64,000 bases of DNA from Chrysomallon squamiferum (GCA_012295275.1 CM022671.1:10297237-10361236); one strand, 5' to 3'; shown: positions 39,000 through 51,552, numbered from the stretch's first letter. The notes: generated from the sequence alone by a model not told the origin. A program made the numbers and translations.

Positions 39000-39832
39000 G
39001 AATATTGTTTATAAAATACGAGAAAAAACACTGAATTGAATTAGTTCCAAATGAAGCAGTTTTGATGGATTTTAGTTTTTTCATTTGTTAACTGGGTGGT
39101 TTTCTCAATAATTTTAATATTGAGAAAGACAAAATAAGAAAAAAAAAATTATAAAATTATTTGAGTTATGTTTTTTAGTAATTTCTACATAATTTCAGAA
39201 AATAAAAATCAGAGCTTTTGGGGCAGGTTTGTTTATTTAAAATCAATGATGTTACATACCAGCAATTAGGATGACTTAAGCATTAAAAGTTAAAACTTTG
39301 ATTAGTTTGCAAAATAATTGAACATTTTTAGATTTATATTTTTATTGTTGCTATTATACACCCTGGTTCTTGAAACTTGTAAAAATATAAGTTACCCTGA
39401 AGTTCTTATTTTAAAACATTTTGCACACCTCAGGTTTTAATTTCAGATTTCCTATAATATAGTAAGTCAAAATGTAAACTATATTGGTAGCATAGATTTC
39501 AGACAGGCACTTTCATATTAGTATCCTCTTTTTCATTTTTGGTTTCTGTTTTGTCTTTTTCTGTTTTACATTGATAAAAGAAAATTTATAATCTTAAATA
39601 GTACTTTTGAGATTTCAATTTGTTTTCCTGAACTCATTCTTTAAGTCCTTTGTTCACATGCATATATTCATTTCTTTGTAGTACTTGAATACTGAAACAG
39701 TCAATTTTCTTTCTTGTAGTTTCCATTATAGAATAATTCATCATTTGGATGTTTATGAAAATTGGGTAAAGCATGTTCATAAAACTTTTTTCGAATTTAA
39801 TTTTATTATTATTATTATTATTATTATTTTTA

Positions 39833-39889
<57 letters not shown>

Positions 39890-41573
39890 TAATAGAAAAT
39901 TCAGTTAGCCAAGAATACATGTTTTATTTTTTCTCTCTAATTTCATCTTGCTGGTTAGAAACAGAAGGTATGTTAAAGTTTGCAAAACATCACTTTTGAA
40001 ACTCACTGGAATGTTAACTGAATATCTTCTTTTGAAAGAAACTGCAGTCTCAACTGACCATCTTTCTAAAATCACTGCTATGTTAAATGATCATCTTTCT
40101 AAAGTCAGTGCAATGTTGAGACCATCTTCTTTCTGAAGCAACTGTATTTTTAAATATCAGTCTTACTCTGTTATTTTTCTCATTTTTCTATTTCAGTTCT
40201 GTGTTCTGGGAATTCAATGATGTTTTCCTAGAACACAATTTAAAGTAGATAAATTAAGCATGTTTGTCTGAGCCTGTATATTACTTAGTGCTCTATTGAG
40301 CTATTTCAAAATTCACTGAGTGTTCTCTGAGTTGTTCATGAAGTTTTCTCTTTTTTGTCATATTCTGATATGTCAGGAAAGTTTTGTTCATTCATTCTAT
40401 AAATTGTAATATTTTATTAAACTTTTAGTTTATTTAAGATAATTTAGTCCTTCATAATAAAAACTGTGATCTTACCCATTCGACTTTCTCATTTTGTGTT
40501 CCCCAACTGTATGATCATTTTATTTACTTATTTTCACTAAAATGTGTTACAGAAATTCTGTAAAGATGATTGCTTCTGGAAAGACAGTAATTCTTGTGTA
40601 CCTTTAGTGACCCCTATAATAGTTAGAAGTCTTAGAGTTATCTTGTTCCTAACTACTTTAGTGGTTTCAGTACACTGAGCCACAATTTAAGACCCTTTCT
40701 TTTATAGCAAGTTTTCATTGGCCAACTGTAATGAATGTATATATTTTCCTTTCTGCTGTTAGGTACTCACTATTTTTCTAAAATGGGCAGCAATGTCTAA
40801 TTCTGAGTATAAGCAGTCATTTCCATTACACTGAGTATGTCCTGATCAGATTTATTTCACCTTTTGTAAATGAAATTTCAAAAATAGATAGTTTATGATA
40901 TATACCACACCAGTAAATTATGGAATTCTACTCAAAAAGAAAAAGCCATATTCATGACAGGATGTGAACTAACTAAGTACAGTGCAGAGGTCATGTATTA
41001 AAACTGTTCTCTAGGTTCTTGCTGTAATAATCTTCTTTTATAACTTTCTGTGTATCCATGCTGATTTGCCCCATTCTGTTTGATCAGAACTGAAAATTAT
41101 TAGGGAAAAACTTGACTTTCAATACAAAGTTTGTTAGTTACTTCTTGGTTTTTTTCACTGTTAAATTTTTTCAGCAACACAATTCTTTAAGTTTAAATGA
41201 TTTTGCTTCCACCTTTCTGTTAATAAACAAAGTTCTGTCACTTTTGGATTCCTTTAGGAATATTCTTCATCTGTTACTAGAAAATAAACAGCTTCTGCAA
41301 AATGTCTCTCTCCTTATCTTACTGAAACTCAAGTTACAATATCCTTTTCTGTATAAACAGTTCTCTGAAGGAACAATAAGGAAAACTGTCCAAATTACTG
41401 GACATTTTTAGTTCCAAACAGCATACTAAAAAACTTTGTGTCATCAACATTTATGTATACGCACAGAATCAAGCTAGGAAAAAAAGAAAGAAGAGAAAAA
41501 TGTGGAATAGCATTAAAAATTCAAACTCAGAAACATAATGTTCTAAAAATCTTAGTATCATTAAATTATTAAA

Positions 41574-41621
<48 letters not shown>

Positions 41622-41761
41622 TCCACAAACATGTACACATGAACAAAATACTTAATCAGTTAATGCATTCTCTTTCTGGACACAGTTAACCACTCTTAAC
41701 AAATAATTTTCTTGTTATTATCATTTCATTGTCATTGTTGTTGTTGTAGTTATTATTATTA

Positions 41762-41829
<68 letters not shown>

Positions 41830-42070
41830 TCTTTTATTAGAAAGTTCAAGTTCCCTTTTCTCTCTTTTTGTTGTTTACTGCATCATTTTCAATGCCTTCT
41901 CCATTACTGGAAGTCTAGCTTGGATCTATTAAAATCAATGTCACTTACAACAAATTTAACAAAACAATTTTTGAAAAAGTTGATGAATTCCTAAGTGTGA
42001 TTTCTATTTCTTCATTATCATTTACAACTTTTTATATTGGTACACCTTATGAATATTTTTTCTAAATTTT

Positions 42071-42105
<35 letters not shown>

Positions 42106-42849
42106 TTTGTTTGAACTAAAAACAAAGCTATGTTAGTAAATTTGAGTATTTATATAACATTTTTTTTTATAAACTATTATGATTTACAAGTAAAAGAAAA
42201 TTATCATTATTTTGCTTTTTTTTTTTTTTTCTGTACTTAGAAAAATCATCAGATGTACTATTTCTTTCATCATTTTTATTTTTAATATGAAAATAAAGCT
42301 ATGCACTGCTGAATGTAAATGGTTTATACAAAACAATGGTGCAACTATTGAGAATGTACAATTTATTGTTAATTATCTTCAGATAACTTACATTTTGTGA
42401 TTAATTGCTCATTTTTAATGTTTTTTGTATAGCAGTAAACATGTTTAATATTACTAGTATTTCATTCAATATTGTTTTAAAAAGGAACAAATTTGAAATA
42501 TAAATTAATAAAATTATTAAAATTGTTTAGGTATCTGTAGCTAACAATGTAAAATGCATTATGGGCAATGAAATAAAGTGTAAATATTGTAAAAGCTTGG
42601 CTTAGATAACAGAATATACATGTAATGACAGTATTTATATAACACTGTTACACTGAAAATATTTCAATAAATGGCTTAATTGAATTTCTGGTTTGTTATT
42701 AGTATAGTTATGTGTGCACAAATTCATTTTCACCTTAGTGTGTAATTTTATAAATAACAACTACAAATGGTTTAACTTGATGCTTTTTCATGTGTTTATG
42801 AAATGACAGAAATTGAAGATTGAAAGCAAAGTCATCAAAGGTTAGTTTA
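39000..42849. other. Non-coding stretch with simple repeats
   Basis: No convincing exon. Holds ATT repeats at 39803-39892, a small 33-bp tandem repeat at 40050-40140, AC repeats at 41577-41617, TTA repeats at 41745-41827 and TTTA repeats at 42066-42107. A 99-codon open stretch at 41112-41411 is hydrophobic, AT-biased and matches no family I know. Confidence 0.45.
40050..40140. repeat. Short 33-bp tandem repeat, about three units
   Basis: The phrase GACCATCTTTCTAAAATCAC recurs as GATCATCTTTCTAAAGTCAG and then GACCATCTTCTTTCTGAAGC, each followed by TGxxATGTT or similar. Confidence 0.5.
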
Positions 42850-44928
42850 TTTTGGTGAAAGAATACATGCTGAAATTAAAGTTACAACAAAAAAAAAATT
42901 GATCACTGTACATAAAAATATTTTAAGAGGACTCACAATCTTGACAAGTCATACCCTTTGGTCAGTCAGATGTTAACACAATTTCTGGGATTCATAAATG
43001 ATATTGCATGAAATGTTATGAATAAAACATGAATCAATGTTCAACAAACTTGATTATTCTATTGATGACTGGTACTGGGATGATCTTCAAGTCATACTGA
43101 CAGATATCATAGAAGAAATGAATAACATTTGTTTGAATATGCATTTAAGAAGAAATTTACAATCAAAGAATAATCAATCGAAATGTTATTTTCAAAAGAA
43201 ATCAAGTATTTTACAAAAGTTGAAATGTTATTTTCAAATAGCCCAAATCAAATATGCATAACAGAACAGATCATATATTTAAATTATTTCTTATCATATT
43301 ATTTTACAGATTAAGTCATGAAAAGAAAAGGAAAGAAAAAGAAACATAGGCTGTCAAAATATTCTCTTAATTTTAAAAGTAATGAGAACACATCTAACAG
43401 TTAAGATTTCATTTATCACTATTATTACTTAGCATTTGTTTGATTATTATTATTATTGTTTTTTTTTTTTTATTTTATTCTTATTTTATGATTTTTTTAT
43501 TTATTAATTTGTGCATTACATAGATACTTCTCCCATTAGTGATGTCTGAATGTAAGTTATTTCTCTTAGACCATTTTATTGAGAAAGAGAATCATGAATA
43601 TACTGCTAGACATTTTCAATGCTATTAACATGAAAGGAAAAAAGATGGTTAACTGTTCTATTAAAAAGGTTGTATAAATCTGGAGTATTTATTTTTTTCT
43701 TATTTTATTCAGTTATCAGGGCTGTTTCATCTAAATACCTGAAGAATAATTATTTAAAGTTACCATATTTCATCCATTTAAAAATATATTGCTCTTAATT
43801 AATTATAAATTGTTGTCTTCTTTTAAGGACTCTTCATACAATATGGATCTTTTATAAATATACATAAGAAGCAGCCTGAATCAGATACTTTAATCCCATG
43901 TGTAGAAAATAAATAACAATCAGATACCAAAAACTAATTACCCCCCTAAAACAATAAAAATAAATTAAATAAAACCAAAAAGCCTGAATCAGATACTGTT
44001 TTCCAGTGGAGACAATAAAAAACAACAATCATATAATAAAACGAAAAATAAAAAACAATTAAATAAAAAATATATATATCAATAAATAACTATATAAAAA
44101 CTTGCCCCAAAAATATCAGTTTTAATCAGATAGTGTAAAACAATGTAATATTAAAATTAATTTAAAAAATAAAATAATAATAATAATAATATAATAATAA
44201 TAATAAATAAAGTAAACATTTTAAAATAAATTAATAAAAAAGTATAAATACAAACATAACAGCTGAATCAGACACTATAATCCAGTGTGTTGACAACAAA
44301 TAACAATCACATATTAAAAGCAAATTAACCCCAAACAAAAAAACAACAAAGAAAAGCAAGAAGCCTGAATCAGATGCTGTAATTCATTGTATTGACATTA
44401 AAGAAACAACAAACTAAAAAAGGGAAGGAAAAAATTAACACATCCCCTAAAAAGACATAATCCAACTGATAACTGATAATAATAATGATATAATAAATAA
44501 AAACCAAAATATTCTTTTTCAGTTTTGTATGTGTTATTTTTTAAAATAATAATTGAAAAGTATGTTATGACTTAAACTGCTATGTTTTTACGACTATGTA
44601 AAAGACAAAATTCATTTTTCTTTATAAAAGAAAGTTAAGGCTTACTTACGGAAACCAATATGAGTACAGATGTGGACATATTGGTGTATTAAGAATTACC
44701 TCCCCTCCAATGATTGCAATAACAGTTTTGCACAGGTTTCAGTTCTACACAAATCAAAATAGTTTATGCAAATTGGGTTCAATGATGCCATGATTCCCTG
44801 TCCCTAGCACCTCCCACAAATATTAGATTATCATGCTTTTAATATATATATATGTAAAAACTGTAAACACGCATACAAAACACACACACACACACACTGG
44901 AAAGAAGAATATGTTTCATTGTTTGGAG
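42850..44928 (+). repeat. Duplicon copy 1 (about 2.08 kb)
   Basis: From TTTGGTGAAAGAAxACATGC onward this segment repeats in the same order at 44929-47010: ATATTTTAAGAGGACTCAC is at 42920 and 44995, the CACACA tract and TGGAAAGAAGAATAT close each copy. The offset is about 2076 bp. Internal indels are small. It contains a five-fold internal motif (annotated separately) but no gene. Confidence 0.85.
43870..44400 (+). repeat. Internal CTGAATCAGATRCT motif series in duplicon 1
   Basis: CTGAATCAGATAC or close variants recur near 43876, 43982, 44112, 44264 and 44364, each followed by TAATCCAGTGTGTTGACA-like and AACAATCAGATAC-like text. Spacing is about 100-150 bp. The same series recurs in duplicon 2 (45950-46480) and, inverted, in the right arm (62680-63170). 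Confidence 0.65.
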
Positions 44929-46956
44929 AAAGAAAACATGCTGACATTCAAGTCACTAAAGAAAAAAATAAATACTGACCACTGTACATAAAAATATTTT
45001 AAGAGGACTCACAATCTTGACAACAGTCATACCCTTTGGTCAGTCAGTTGTTAACACAATTTCAGGGATTCATAAATGATATTGCGTGAAATGTTATGAA
45101 TAAAACATGAATCAATGTTCAACAAACTTGATTATTCTATTGATGACTGGTACCGGGATGATCTTCAAGTCATACTGACAAATATAGAAGAAATGAATAA
45201 CATTTGTTTGAATATACATTTAGGAATTAATTTACAATCAAAGAATAATCAATCAAGCTATTAAAGGAAGAAATAAAGTATTTTACAAAAGTTGAAATGT
45301 TATTTTCAAATAGCTCAAATCTATTATGCATAACAAGAACAGATCATATATTTAAATTATTTCTTATCATATTATTTTACAGATTAAGTCACGAAAAGAA
45401 AAGGAAATAAAAAGAAACCCAGGCTATCAAAATACTCTATTAATTTTAAAAGTAATGAGAACACAACATCTAACAGTTAAGATTTCATTTATCACTATTA
45501 TTACTTAGCATTTGTTTGATTATTATTGTTGTTGTTTGTTTTTATTTTATTCTTATTATTTTATCATTTTTTATTTATTAATTTGTGCATTACATAGATA
45601 CTTCTCCCATTAGTGATGTCTAAATGTAAGAGTTATTTCTCTTAGACCATTTTATTTCGAAAGAGAATCATGAATGTATTGCTAGACATTTTCATGTCCA
45701 TTAACATGAAAGAAAAAAGATGGATAAATGCTCTGTTAAAGAGGTTCTATAAATCTGGAGTTTTTCCTTTTTTCTTATTTTTTTCAGTTATCAGGGCTGT
45801 TTCATCTAAATACATGATGAATAATTATTTAAAGTTACCATATTTCATCCATTTAAAAATATATTGCTGTTAATTAATTATAAATTATTGTCTTCTTTTA
45901 AGGACTCTTCATACAATATGGATCTTTAATAAATATACATAAGAAGCAGCCTGAATCAGATACTTTAATCCCATGTGTAGACAATAAATAACAATCAGAT
46001 ACCAAAAACTAATTACCCCCCTAAAACAATAAAAAGAAATTAAACAAAACCAAAAAGCCTGAATCAGATGCTGTTTTCCAGTATAGACAATAAAAAACAA
46101 CAATCATATAATAAAATGAACAAAAAAAAATAATAAAAAAAAAAATATATATATATATATAAATAAATAAATAAATAAAAACTCCCCCCAAAATATCAGT
46201 TTTAATCAGATACTGTAAAACAATGTAATGTTAAAAATAATTTAAAAAATAAAATAATAATAATAATAATAATAATAATTAGTAAAGTAAAAGTTTAAAA
46301 GAAATTAATAAAAAAATAAAAATACAAACATAACAGCTGAATCAGACACTGTAATCCAGTGTGTTGACAACAAATAACAATCAGATACTAAAAGCAAATT
46401 AACCCCCCCAAAAAAATAATAATAAAAAGCAAGAAGCCTGAATCAGATGCTGTAATTCATTGTATAGACATTAAAGAAACAACAAAAAAAAAAAGGGAAG
46501 AAAAAAATAACACCTCCCCTAAAAAGACCTAACCCAACTGATAACTGATAATAATAATAATAAAATAATAATGATAATAAAATAAATATAAACCAAAATA
46601 TTCTTTTTCAGTTTTGTACGTGTTATTTTTTAAACAATAATTGAAAAGTTTGTTATGACTTAAACTGCTATGTTTTTACATAGGTAAAAGATGACATTCT
46701 TTTTTCTTTATATAAGAAAGTAAAGGCTTCTTACGGAAACCAATATGAGTACAGATGTGGACATATTGGTGTATTAAGAATTACCTCCCCTCCAATGATT
46801 GCAATAACAGTTTTGCACAGGTTTCAGTTATGCACAAATCAAAATAGTTTATGCAAATTGGGTTCAATGATGCCATGATTCCCTGTCCCTACCACCTCCC
46901 ACAAATATTGGATTTTCATGCTTTTAACATATATATATATGTATGTAAAAGCTGTA

Positions 46957-47007
<51 letters not shown>

Positions 47008-47010
47008 GAA
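44929..47010 (+). repeat. Duplicon copy 2 (about 2.08 kb)
   Basis: Direct tandem copy of 42850-44928. It continues without a break into the sequence shared with the right inverted arm, so this copy, not copy 1, is the partner of 62100-64000. Confidence 0.85.
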
Positions 47011-48445
47011 AGAAGAATATAATCAAAATGAAATCAAATTTAAATTTTGCAATAATTTTGATATGTCATGTTTTCGTCTATCGTCCAATGTTTCCTAGTA
47101 AAAATGTGATTGTTGTTGCAAAGTTATAATAAAACAATACCAAGATAGTCACAAAACACTATTATTTGTCATTCACATTTTCTTTCTTTTTTATATTTGG
47201 GCCAGTTTTATTAGAATATTTTGGATTAATAACACATTGATTCACAATGGTATGAAAAGAATGACATAAGAAAAAGAATGACTAGAATAACATTAAGAAA
47301 CCATCTCAAAATACATTATTTACAATCCCATCCATGTGAAAGAGCAAGAATTGTTTTTCAGTGTTAAGATTACTGTGGGAGATTATATTAAAAAGATAAC
47401 TATACATTTTAAAAAAGCATTTGGTATCAAAACAATTCTTAAACACATTATGCTGAAAACATTGTATTTGTAAATGTGAATATGAAAAATTTATTTCAGA
47501 AATTTCAGGTCGTTCTTTTTCTTTTTCCCCCATAATCCAAATGCAAAAGAATGCATTACTAAAAAATAAAATGATTGTCAAAATACAAATTTTATCCTTT
47601 TTTTAATCATATCTCTCTTTGAATTTTTTTTACACATTATTATGGATTATTATTATTAACATTAATTGTTCTTTTCAACACTTGGTATTTTGGTTTCACA
47701 GGATATCAGTATACAGTGAAAAAATGGGCACTGGTACTGAAAAGAAAGCAAAAGAAATTATTAAATTTCTAAACCTTTTTTTTTTTTTTTTTTCTCATTT
47801 TATTGTATTAAATAATGATGGAATTAGTACACTGCTATAACACTACATTCTGTTCATGAGTAGCACTAACAATTTATGACACATTAAAATTACCAAACAT
47901 GACTGACTAACTGCCAACATGAAGAATACGGTCTTCAGAATATCATGTGACACAAACTTTGGATAACCAAATCCCAGGGATTCAATGTCTTTACATAGTT
48001 TCTGAAAATGCTTCCATGTAGGATCTGGAACGAATCTTTCTGTGATATTAGCTCTGAAGTCCGGGCCATTGAACTGGTCATACAGTGTGAATGAAACTGG
48101 CAGCATGAAAGGCAAGTCTAGGATATTGTCATATTCACCAGGTAACAGTTTGATATAGGCTGACAGAAACTTCCCTTCTCCTTGACCATTTCCATTAAGA
48201 AACACAGACAATGCAGCTTTGTAGCCGAATCGCGATGTGTAAAATGACTGACTGACAAGCTCCTTCATACTGTTCTTATAACAAGCTTCTATGTATTTGG
48301 CCTTGTAGTTGGAAATCTTCCAGATGAAGGTTCCGTCTGTGACATGCGTGACAGCATGCACAGCAGCACACAGTTGGGAAATCTGGTTCTGTTGGTTCTT
48401 CACAAGGTTGCACATGAGCTGAAGGTGTGTCTTTGTAGATTCTTC
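45115..48445 (+). repeat. Left arm of large inverted duplication
   Basis: Reverse complement of 60137-64000. Landmarks match in inverted order: GATTATTCTATTGATGACTG (45131 and about 63980), the CA/GT microsatellite (46960 and 62140), the GACGATAGACG-type phrase near 47075 and 62055, and the TRAF4-like MATH exon. The left arm lacks about 580 bp present in the right arm (about 60653-61234). The window ends before the outer limit of the right arm. Confidence 0.9.
47011..47842. other. 3' flank of the TRAF4-like exon, shared with the right arm
   Basis: No coding content. It is the reverse complement of about 61270-62105. It includes an 18-base T run at 47777-47793 that has no counterpart of that length in the right arm. 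Confidence 0.6.
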
Positions 48446-48475
48446 CACATGTTTGTCCATGGTGAAACGTGGGCT
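47843..48475 (-). pseudogene. TRAF4-like last exon, MATH domain, altered C-terminus
   Basis: A CCTTTTGCAG acceptor precedes SPRFTMDKHVEESTKTHLQL. The MATH domain follows: DGTFIWKISNYKAK, SFYTSRFGYKAALSVFLNGN, GQGEGKFLSAYIKLLPGEYD, then DPTWKHFQKL and SLGFGYPKFVSHDILKT. After LKT the frame reads VFFMLAVSQSCLVILMCH and on to a stop, because about 580 bp present in the right-arm copy are missing here. The usual RDYxKDD end of the domain is lost. LDLPF has Leu where the right-arm copy and the family have Trp (WPF). Confidence 0.85.
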
Positions 48476-48855
48476 CTGCAAAGGATTAAACTGAAATAAG
48501 TTTTTGGATTAGACAAGGATAATGAAACACGTGAAATGAATAAGCTGTGTAATGTATAACTAATTTTCTTTTTAAATCTGTGGTAACAAATTATTATTAA
48601 TAAACCATAAATGATAAGAAAAATTATATATTTAAAGAATCCGAAAATATTTAAAATTTAAAAAATATTGAAAAACTAAATACAGTACAAGCAGCCAGAC
48701 TGAGAATGTCTGTTTTGGTTTTACATATAACTACACACTATACTTACTCTTTTAAGAAAAACATATACTTATTTTTTCCAAACATGACCAAATGCAACAG
48801 AATGTAAACTAAATAGACCACAAAGTACTAAAGACATAATACAACTGAAACGTAC

Positions 48856-49011
48856 CTTGTATTTACATCATGCCTCTTTGAATGGACAAGACACAGTAGC
48901 AGATGGACACATCTCTTGAAGATGAATGCTCATTTCTTCACGTGGTATTTTGGTTGGATCACATCGATTCGGCCAAGCAAGAGGAAATCGTGGGCACTGG
49001 TACTGATGTGT
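48856..49011 (-). pseudogene. TRAF4-like zinc-finger exon 2, with in-frame TGA
   Basis: Acceptor CTTGTAG and donor GTACGT bound 156 nt (52 codons). It reads THQYQCPRFPLAWPNRCDPT, KIPREEMSIHLQEMCPSATV, SCPFKEA, TGA, CKYK. TRAF4 has CPFKxxGCKHR here, so the stop replaces a glycine and is one base from GGA. LAWPNRCD has Trp where the family has the zinc-ligand Cys (ACPNQC). Splice sites are intact. With the stop, translation would end before the MATH domain. Confidence 0.85.
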
Positions 49012-49247
49012 CTACAAGCAAATGGTGAACTATTAATATATTCTAAAAAAAAAATTGTTTTATATTTTTGTCTTATTTTATTATTAATTTCTTCAAGAGA
49101 TCTGTGTGTAATGTAATCAAAGTGCTTTGCAAACAATTTTATTTGAAAAATAGTTGTGAAGGATATCTGAGACAAAGAAATAAAAAAAGGCACTTAACGT
49201 TTTTTACAATTATGAAATATACAGTTTAAGGATATAATTTAATTTAC

Positions 49248-49409
49248 CTGCAGTGTTTCTTGTAGAAACTCTCTGCTGCAGTAATCACAGTTGACAGTTC
49301 TCTTGTGACATTCATTTTTCATGTGGTTGGACAAAAACCTTCTTTCCAGTTTTGCCCCACACTTGTTCTCACACCAAACAACCTCCTTTGGACAGTTTCC
49401 AGAATGTGT
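49248..49409 (-). pseudogene. TRAF4-like zinc-finger exon 1, open frame
   Basis: Acceptor TTCCTGTCTTAG and donor GTAAAT bound 162 nt (54 codons, phase 0). It encodes THSGNCPKEVVWCENKCGAK, LERRFLSNHMKNECHKRTVN and CDYCSREFLQETLQ. The Cys/His pattern CPxxxxxCxNxC ... HxxxEC and RTxxCxYCxxEF is that of TRAF-type zinc fingers. No stop and no missing ligand are visible. The frame runs directly into the next exon. Confidence 0.85.
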
Positions 49410-49470
49410 CTAAGACAGGAAAAACAGATTCAAGGAATTAAGTATTACCTCTTTTAAAACACATATTCTT

Positions 49471-49507
49471 TAATGAATGTCTTCTGTTTGTTGTACTGCC
49501 ATGTTCC
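49471..49507 (-). repeat. Solitary unit of the 39-bp minisatellite
   Basis: Thirty-seven bases from TAATGAATGTCTTC to GCCATGTTCC match the minus-orientation array consensus without a difference. It is separated from the array by about 835 bp and sits just upstream of the TRAF4-like zinc-finger exon. Confidence 0.8.
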
Positions 49508-50117
49508 CATCAACCTCATTATTATCCTACTGAGTACCAGTGTGACTTCCACCATCATTTGTTGAATCATTTCACTCTATTTTCCTTGTAGAGTCATTAT
49601 CTAGCAGAGTTATATATGCTATTACATCCAACAATGGAATAAACCCAAGTATCTGCATTGTTTGCAAAACATTATGTCAATTACAATAACTATTTTCAGT
49701 AACATTTTCATGTTCTTTAACAAAATATATTGTTGTTAATTAATTATAATTTGTTGCCTTCTTTTAAAGACTCTTCGTACATTTCATGGATTTGAGTTTT
49801 CCTTTTTTCTTTTTTTTTTTTGACTTTATGGTCCAAATAAACAAATCTCGAAAAATATAACAGACTGAATGAGAGAACTGTAATCCAGTGTGTAGACATC
49901 AAAAAACAAACAAAAAGAAATTAAGGAAACAAACAAAAAACAAAACCAAAAACCATAGCCTTTTAATATTTTGTTTTTATGATTATTATTTTTATTTTTT
50001 TATTGTTTGGCTTTATTAAATAGTAGGTAGTAGAGGTGCCAGACAATTTATCAAGCAAATCAAATCAAGCAGTTGATACTATCACAATGTGTACTGATGT
50101 GCACCTTGTACCTGGAA

Positions 50118-50341
50118 ATGAAAAGAAAAGGAAATAATAAGAAACATAGGCTATCAAAATACTCTCTTAATTTTAAAAGTAATGAGAACACAACATCTAA
50201 CAGTTAAGATTTCATTTATCACTATTATTACTTAGCATTTGTTTGATTATTATTGTTGTTGTTTGTTTTTATTTTATTCTTATTATTTTATCATTTTTTA
50301 TTTATTAATTTGTGCATTATATAGATACTTCTCCCATTAGT
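50118..50341 (+). repeat. Third, partial duplicon copy abutting the array
   Basis: ATGAAAAGAAAAGGAAA through ATAGATACTTCTCCCATTAG matches 43318-43546 and 45391-45615, closer to the second. The 39-bp array starts at the very next bases, so the array and duplicon share a breakpoint. Confidence 0.8.
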
Positions 50342-51552
50342 GTCTTCCTATAATGAGTCTTCCTATAATGAGTGTCTTCTGCTTGCTGTATTCTCATGTT
50401 CCTGTAACAACTGTCATCTGTTTGTTGTTCTGCCATGTTCCTGTAATGTTTGTCTTCTGTTTGTTGTTCTGCCATGTTCCTGTAATGAATGTCTTGTGTT
50501 TGTTGTGCTCCCATGTTCCTATATTCAGTGTCTTCTGGCTGATGAACTGCCATGCTCCTGTAATGAATGTCTTCTGTTTCTTGTTCTCCCATGTTCCTGT
50601 AATGTCTTGTGTATATTCTACTGCCATGTTCCTGTAAAGAGAGTCTTCTGTTTGTTGAACTGCTGTATTCCTGTAATGAGTGTGTTCTGTTTGTTGTATT
50701 CATGTAATGAAATTCTTCTATTTATTGTACTGCCATGTTCCTGTAATGAATGCGATATTAGTGTAATGAGTGTCTCCTTATTTGGTATACTGCCATGTTC
50801 CTATATTCAGTGTCTTCTGTTTGATGGCCTGCAATGTTCATGTAACAACTGTTTTCTGTTTCTTGTACTTTGATGTTCCTGTAATAAATGTCTTCTGTTT
50901 GTTGTATGCCATGTTTCTGTAATAACTGTCTTCTGTTTGCTCTACTGCCATGTTTCTGAAACGAATGTGTTCTGATTGTTGTAATGCCACGTTCCTGTAA
51001 TGAATTTCTTCCGTTTATTGTACTGCCATGATCCTGTAGTGAGTGTCTTCTGTTTGTTGTACTGCCATGTTCCTGTAGTGAGTGTCTTCTGTTTGTTCTA
51101 CTGCCATGTTCCTGTAATGAGAGTTTCTGTTTCTTGTAACAACTGTTTTCTGTTTGTTGTACTGCCATGTTCCTCTAATGAATGTATTCTCTTTGCTCTA
51201 CTGCCATGTTTCTGAAACGAATCTCTTCTGTTTGTTGTACCTTCATGTTCCTGTAATGAATGTCTTCTGTAAGTTGTACTGCCGTATTCCTCTCACGAAT
51301 GTCTTCTGTTTGTTGTACCTTCATGTTCCTGTAATGAATGTCTTCTGTAAGTTGTACTGCCGTATTCCTCTCACGAATGTCTTCTGTTTGTTGTACCTTC
51401 ATGTTCCTGTAATGAATGGCTTCTGCTGCTTATAATGACATGTTCCTCTAATTGGTGTCTTCTGTTTGTTGTCTTGACATGTTGCTGTAATGAATGGCTT
51501 CTGTTTGTTTTACTGCCATGTTCCAGTAATGAATGTCTTCTGTTTATTCTGT
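50342..51552 (-). repeat. 39-bp minisatellite array, minus-oriented block
   Basis: About 31 units whose plus-strand text reads TCTTCTGTTTGTTGTACTGC then CATGTTCCTGTAATGAATG. Units keep the 39-bp length in most places; a few are shortened. In one minus-strand frame the unit encodes the 13-residue repeat MAVQQTEDIHYRN. The block begins right after the duplicon fragment and ends at the orientation switch. Confidence 0.95.
51226..51420 (-). repeat. 78-bp higher-order unit, two and a half copies
   Basis: Type A (…TTGTACCTTCATGTTCC) and type B (…AAGTTGTACTGCCGTATTCC) 39-bp units alternate A-B-A-B-A with 78-bp spacing (51226, 51304, 51382) and no differences that I can see among like units. Confidence 0.85.

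Larger units (their letters stand above)
47843..49409 (-). pseudogene. TRAF4-like gene, three 3' exons, disabled
   Basis: Three minus-strand exons join in phase 0: 49409-49248, 49011-48856 and 48475-47843. They encode TRAF-type zinc fingers followed by a MATH (TRAF-C) domain. TRAF4 relatives are cytoplasmic adaptors whose MATH domain trimerises and binds receptor tails. TRAF4-type features are THQYQCPRFP, HVEES, GNGQGE and SLGFGYPKFVSH. Disabling changes are an in-frame TGA in the middle exon, loss of one zinc-ligand cysteine, and deletion of the natural C-terminus. RING and earlier exons are not seen upstream; beyond 50.34 kb there is only satellite DNA. Confidence 0.85.
49410..50341 (-). 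other. Intron or 5' flank of the TRAF4-like gene
   Basis: No further TRAF exon (RING, earlier fingers) is visible. It holds one isolated 39-bp minisatellite unit, diverged duplicon text near 49715-49785 and 49850-49910, and a close duplicon fragment at 50118-50341 that abuts the satellite array. Confidence 0.5.

Noticed and set aside
41112-41411. 99-codon open stretch on the plus strand
   Set aside because: Leu/Phe/Asn-rich translation typical of AT-rich chance frames; no motif.
43037-43261. Open frame starting MFNKLDYSIDDWYWDDLQ, also in duplicon 2 and the right arm
   Set aside because: Three copies keep a similar frame with a three-base indel, but most differences change the residue (W/R, D/N, R/G) and the frame ends at different places. 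I take it as duplicated non-coding DNA.
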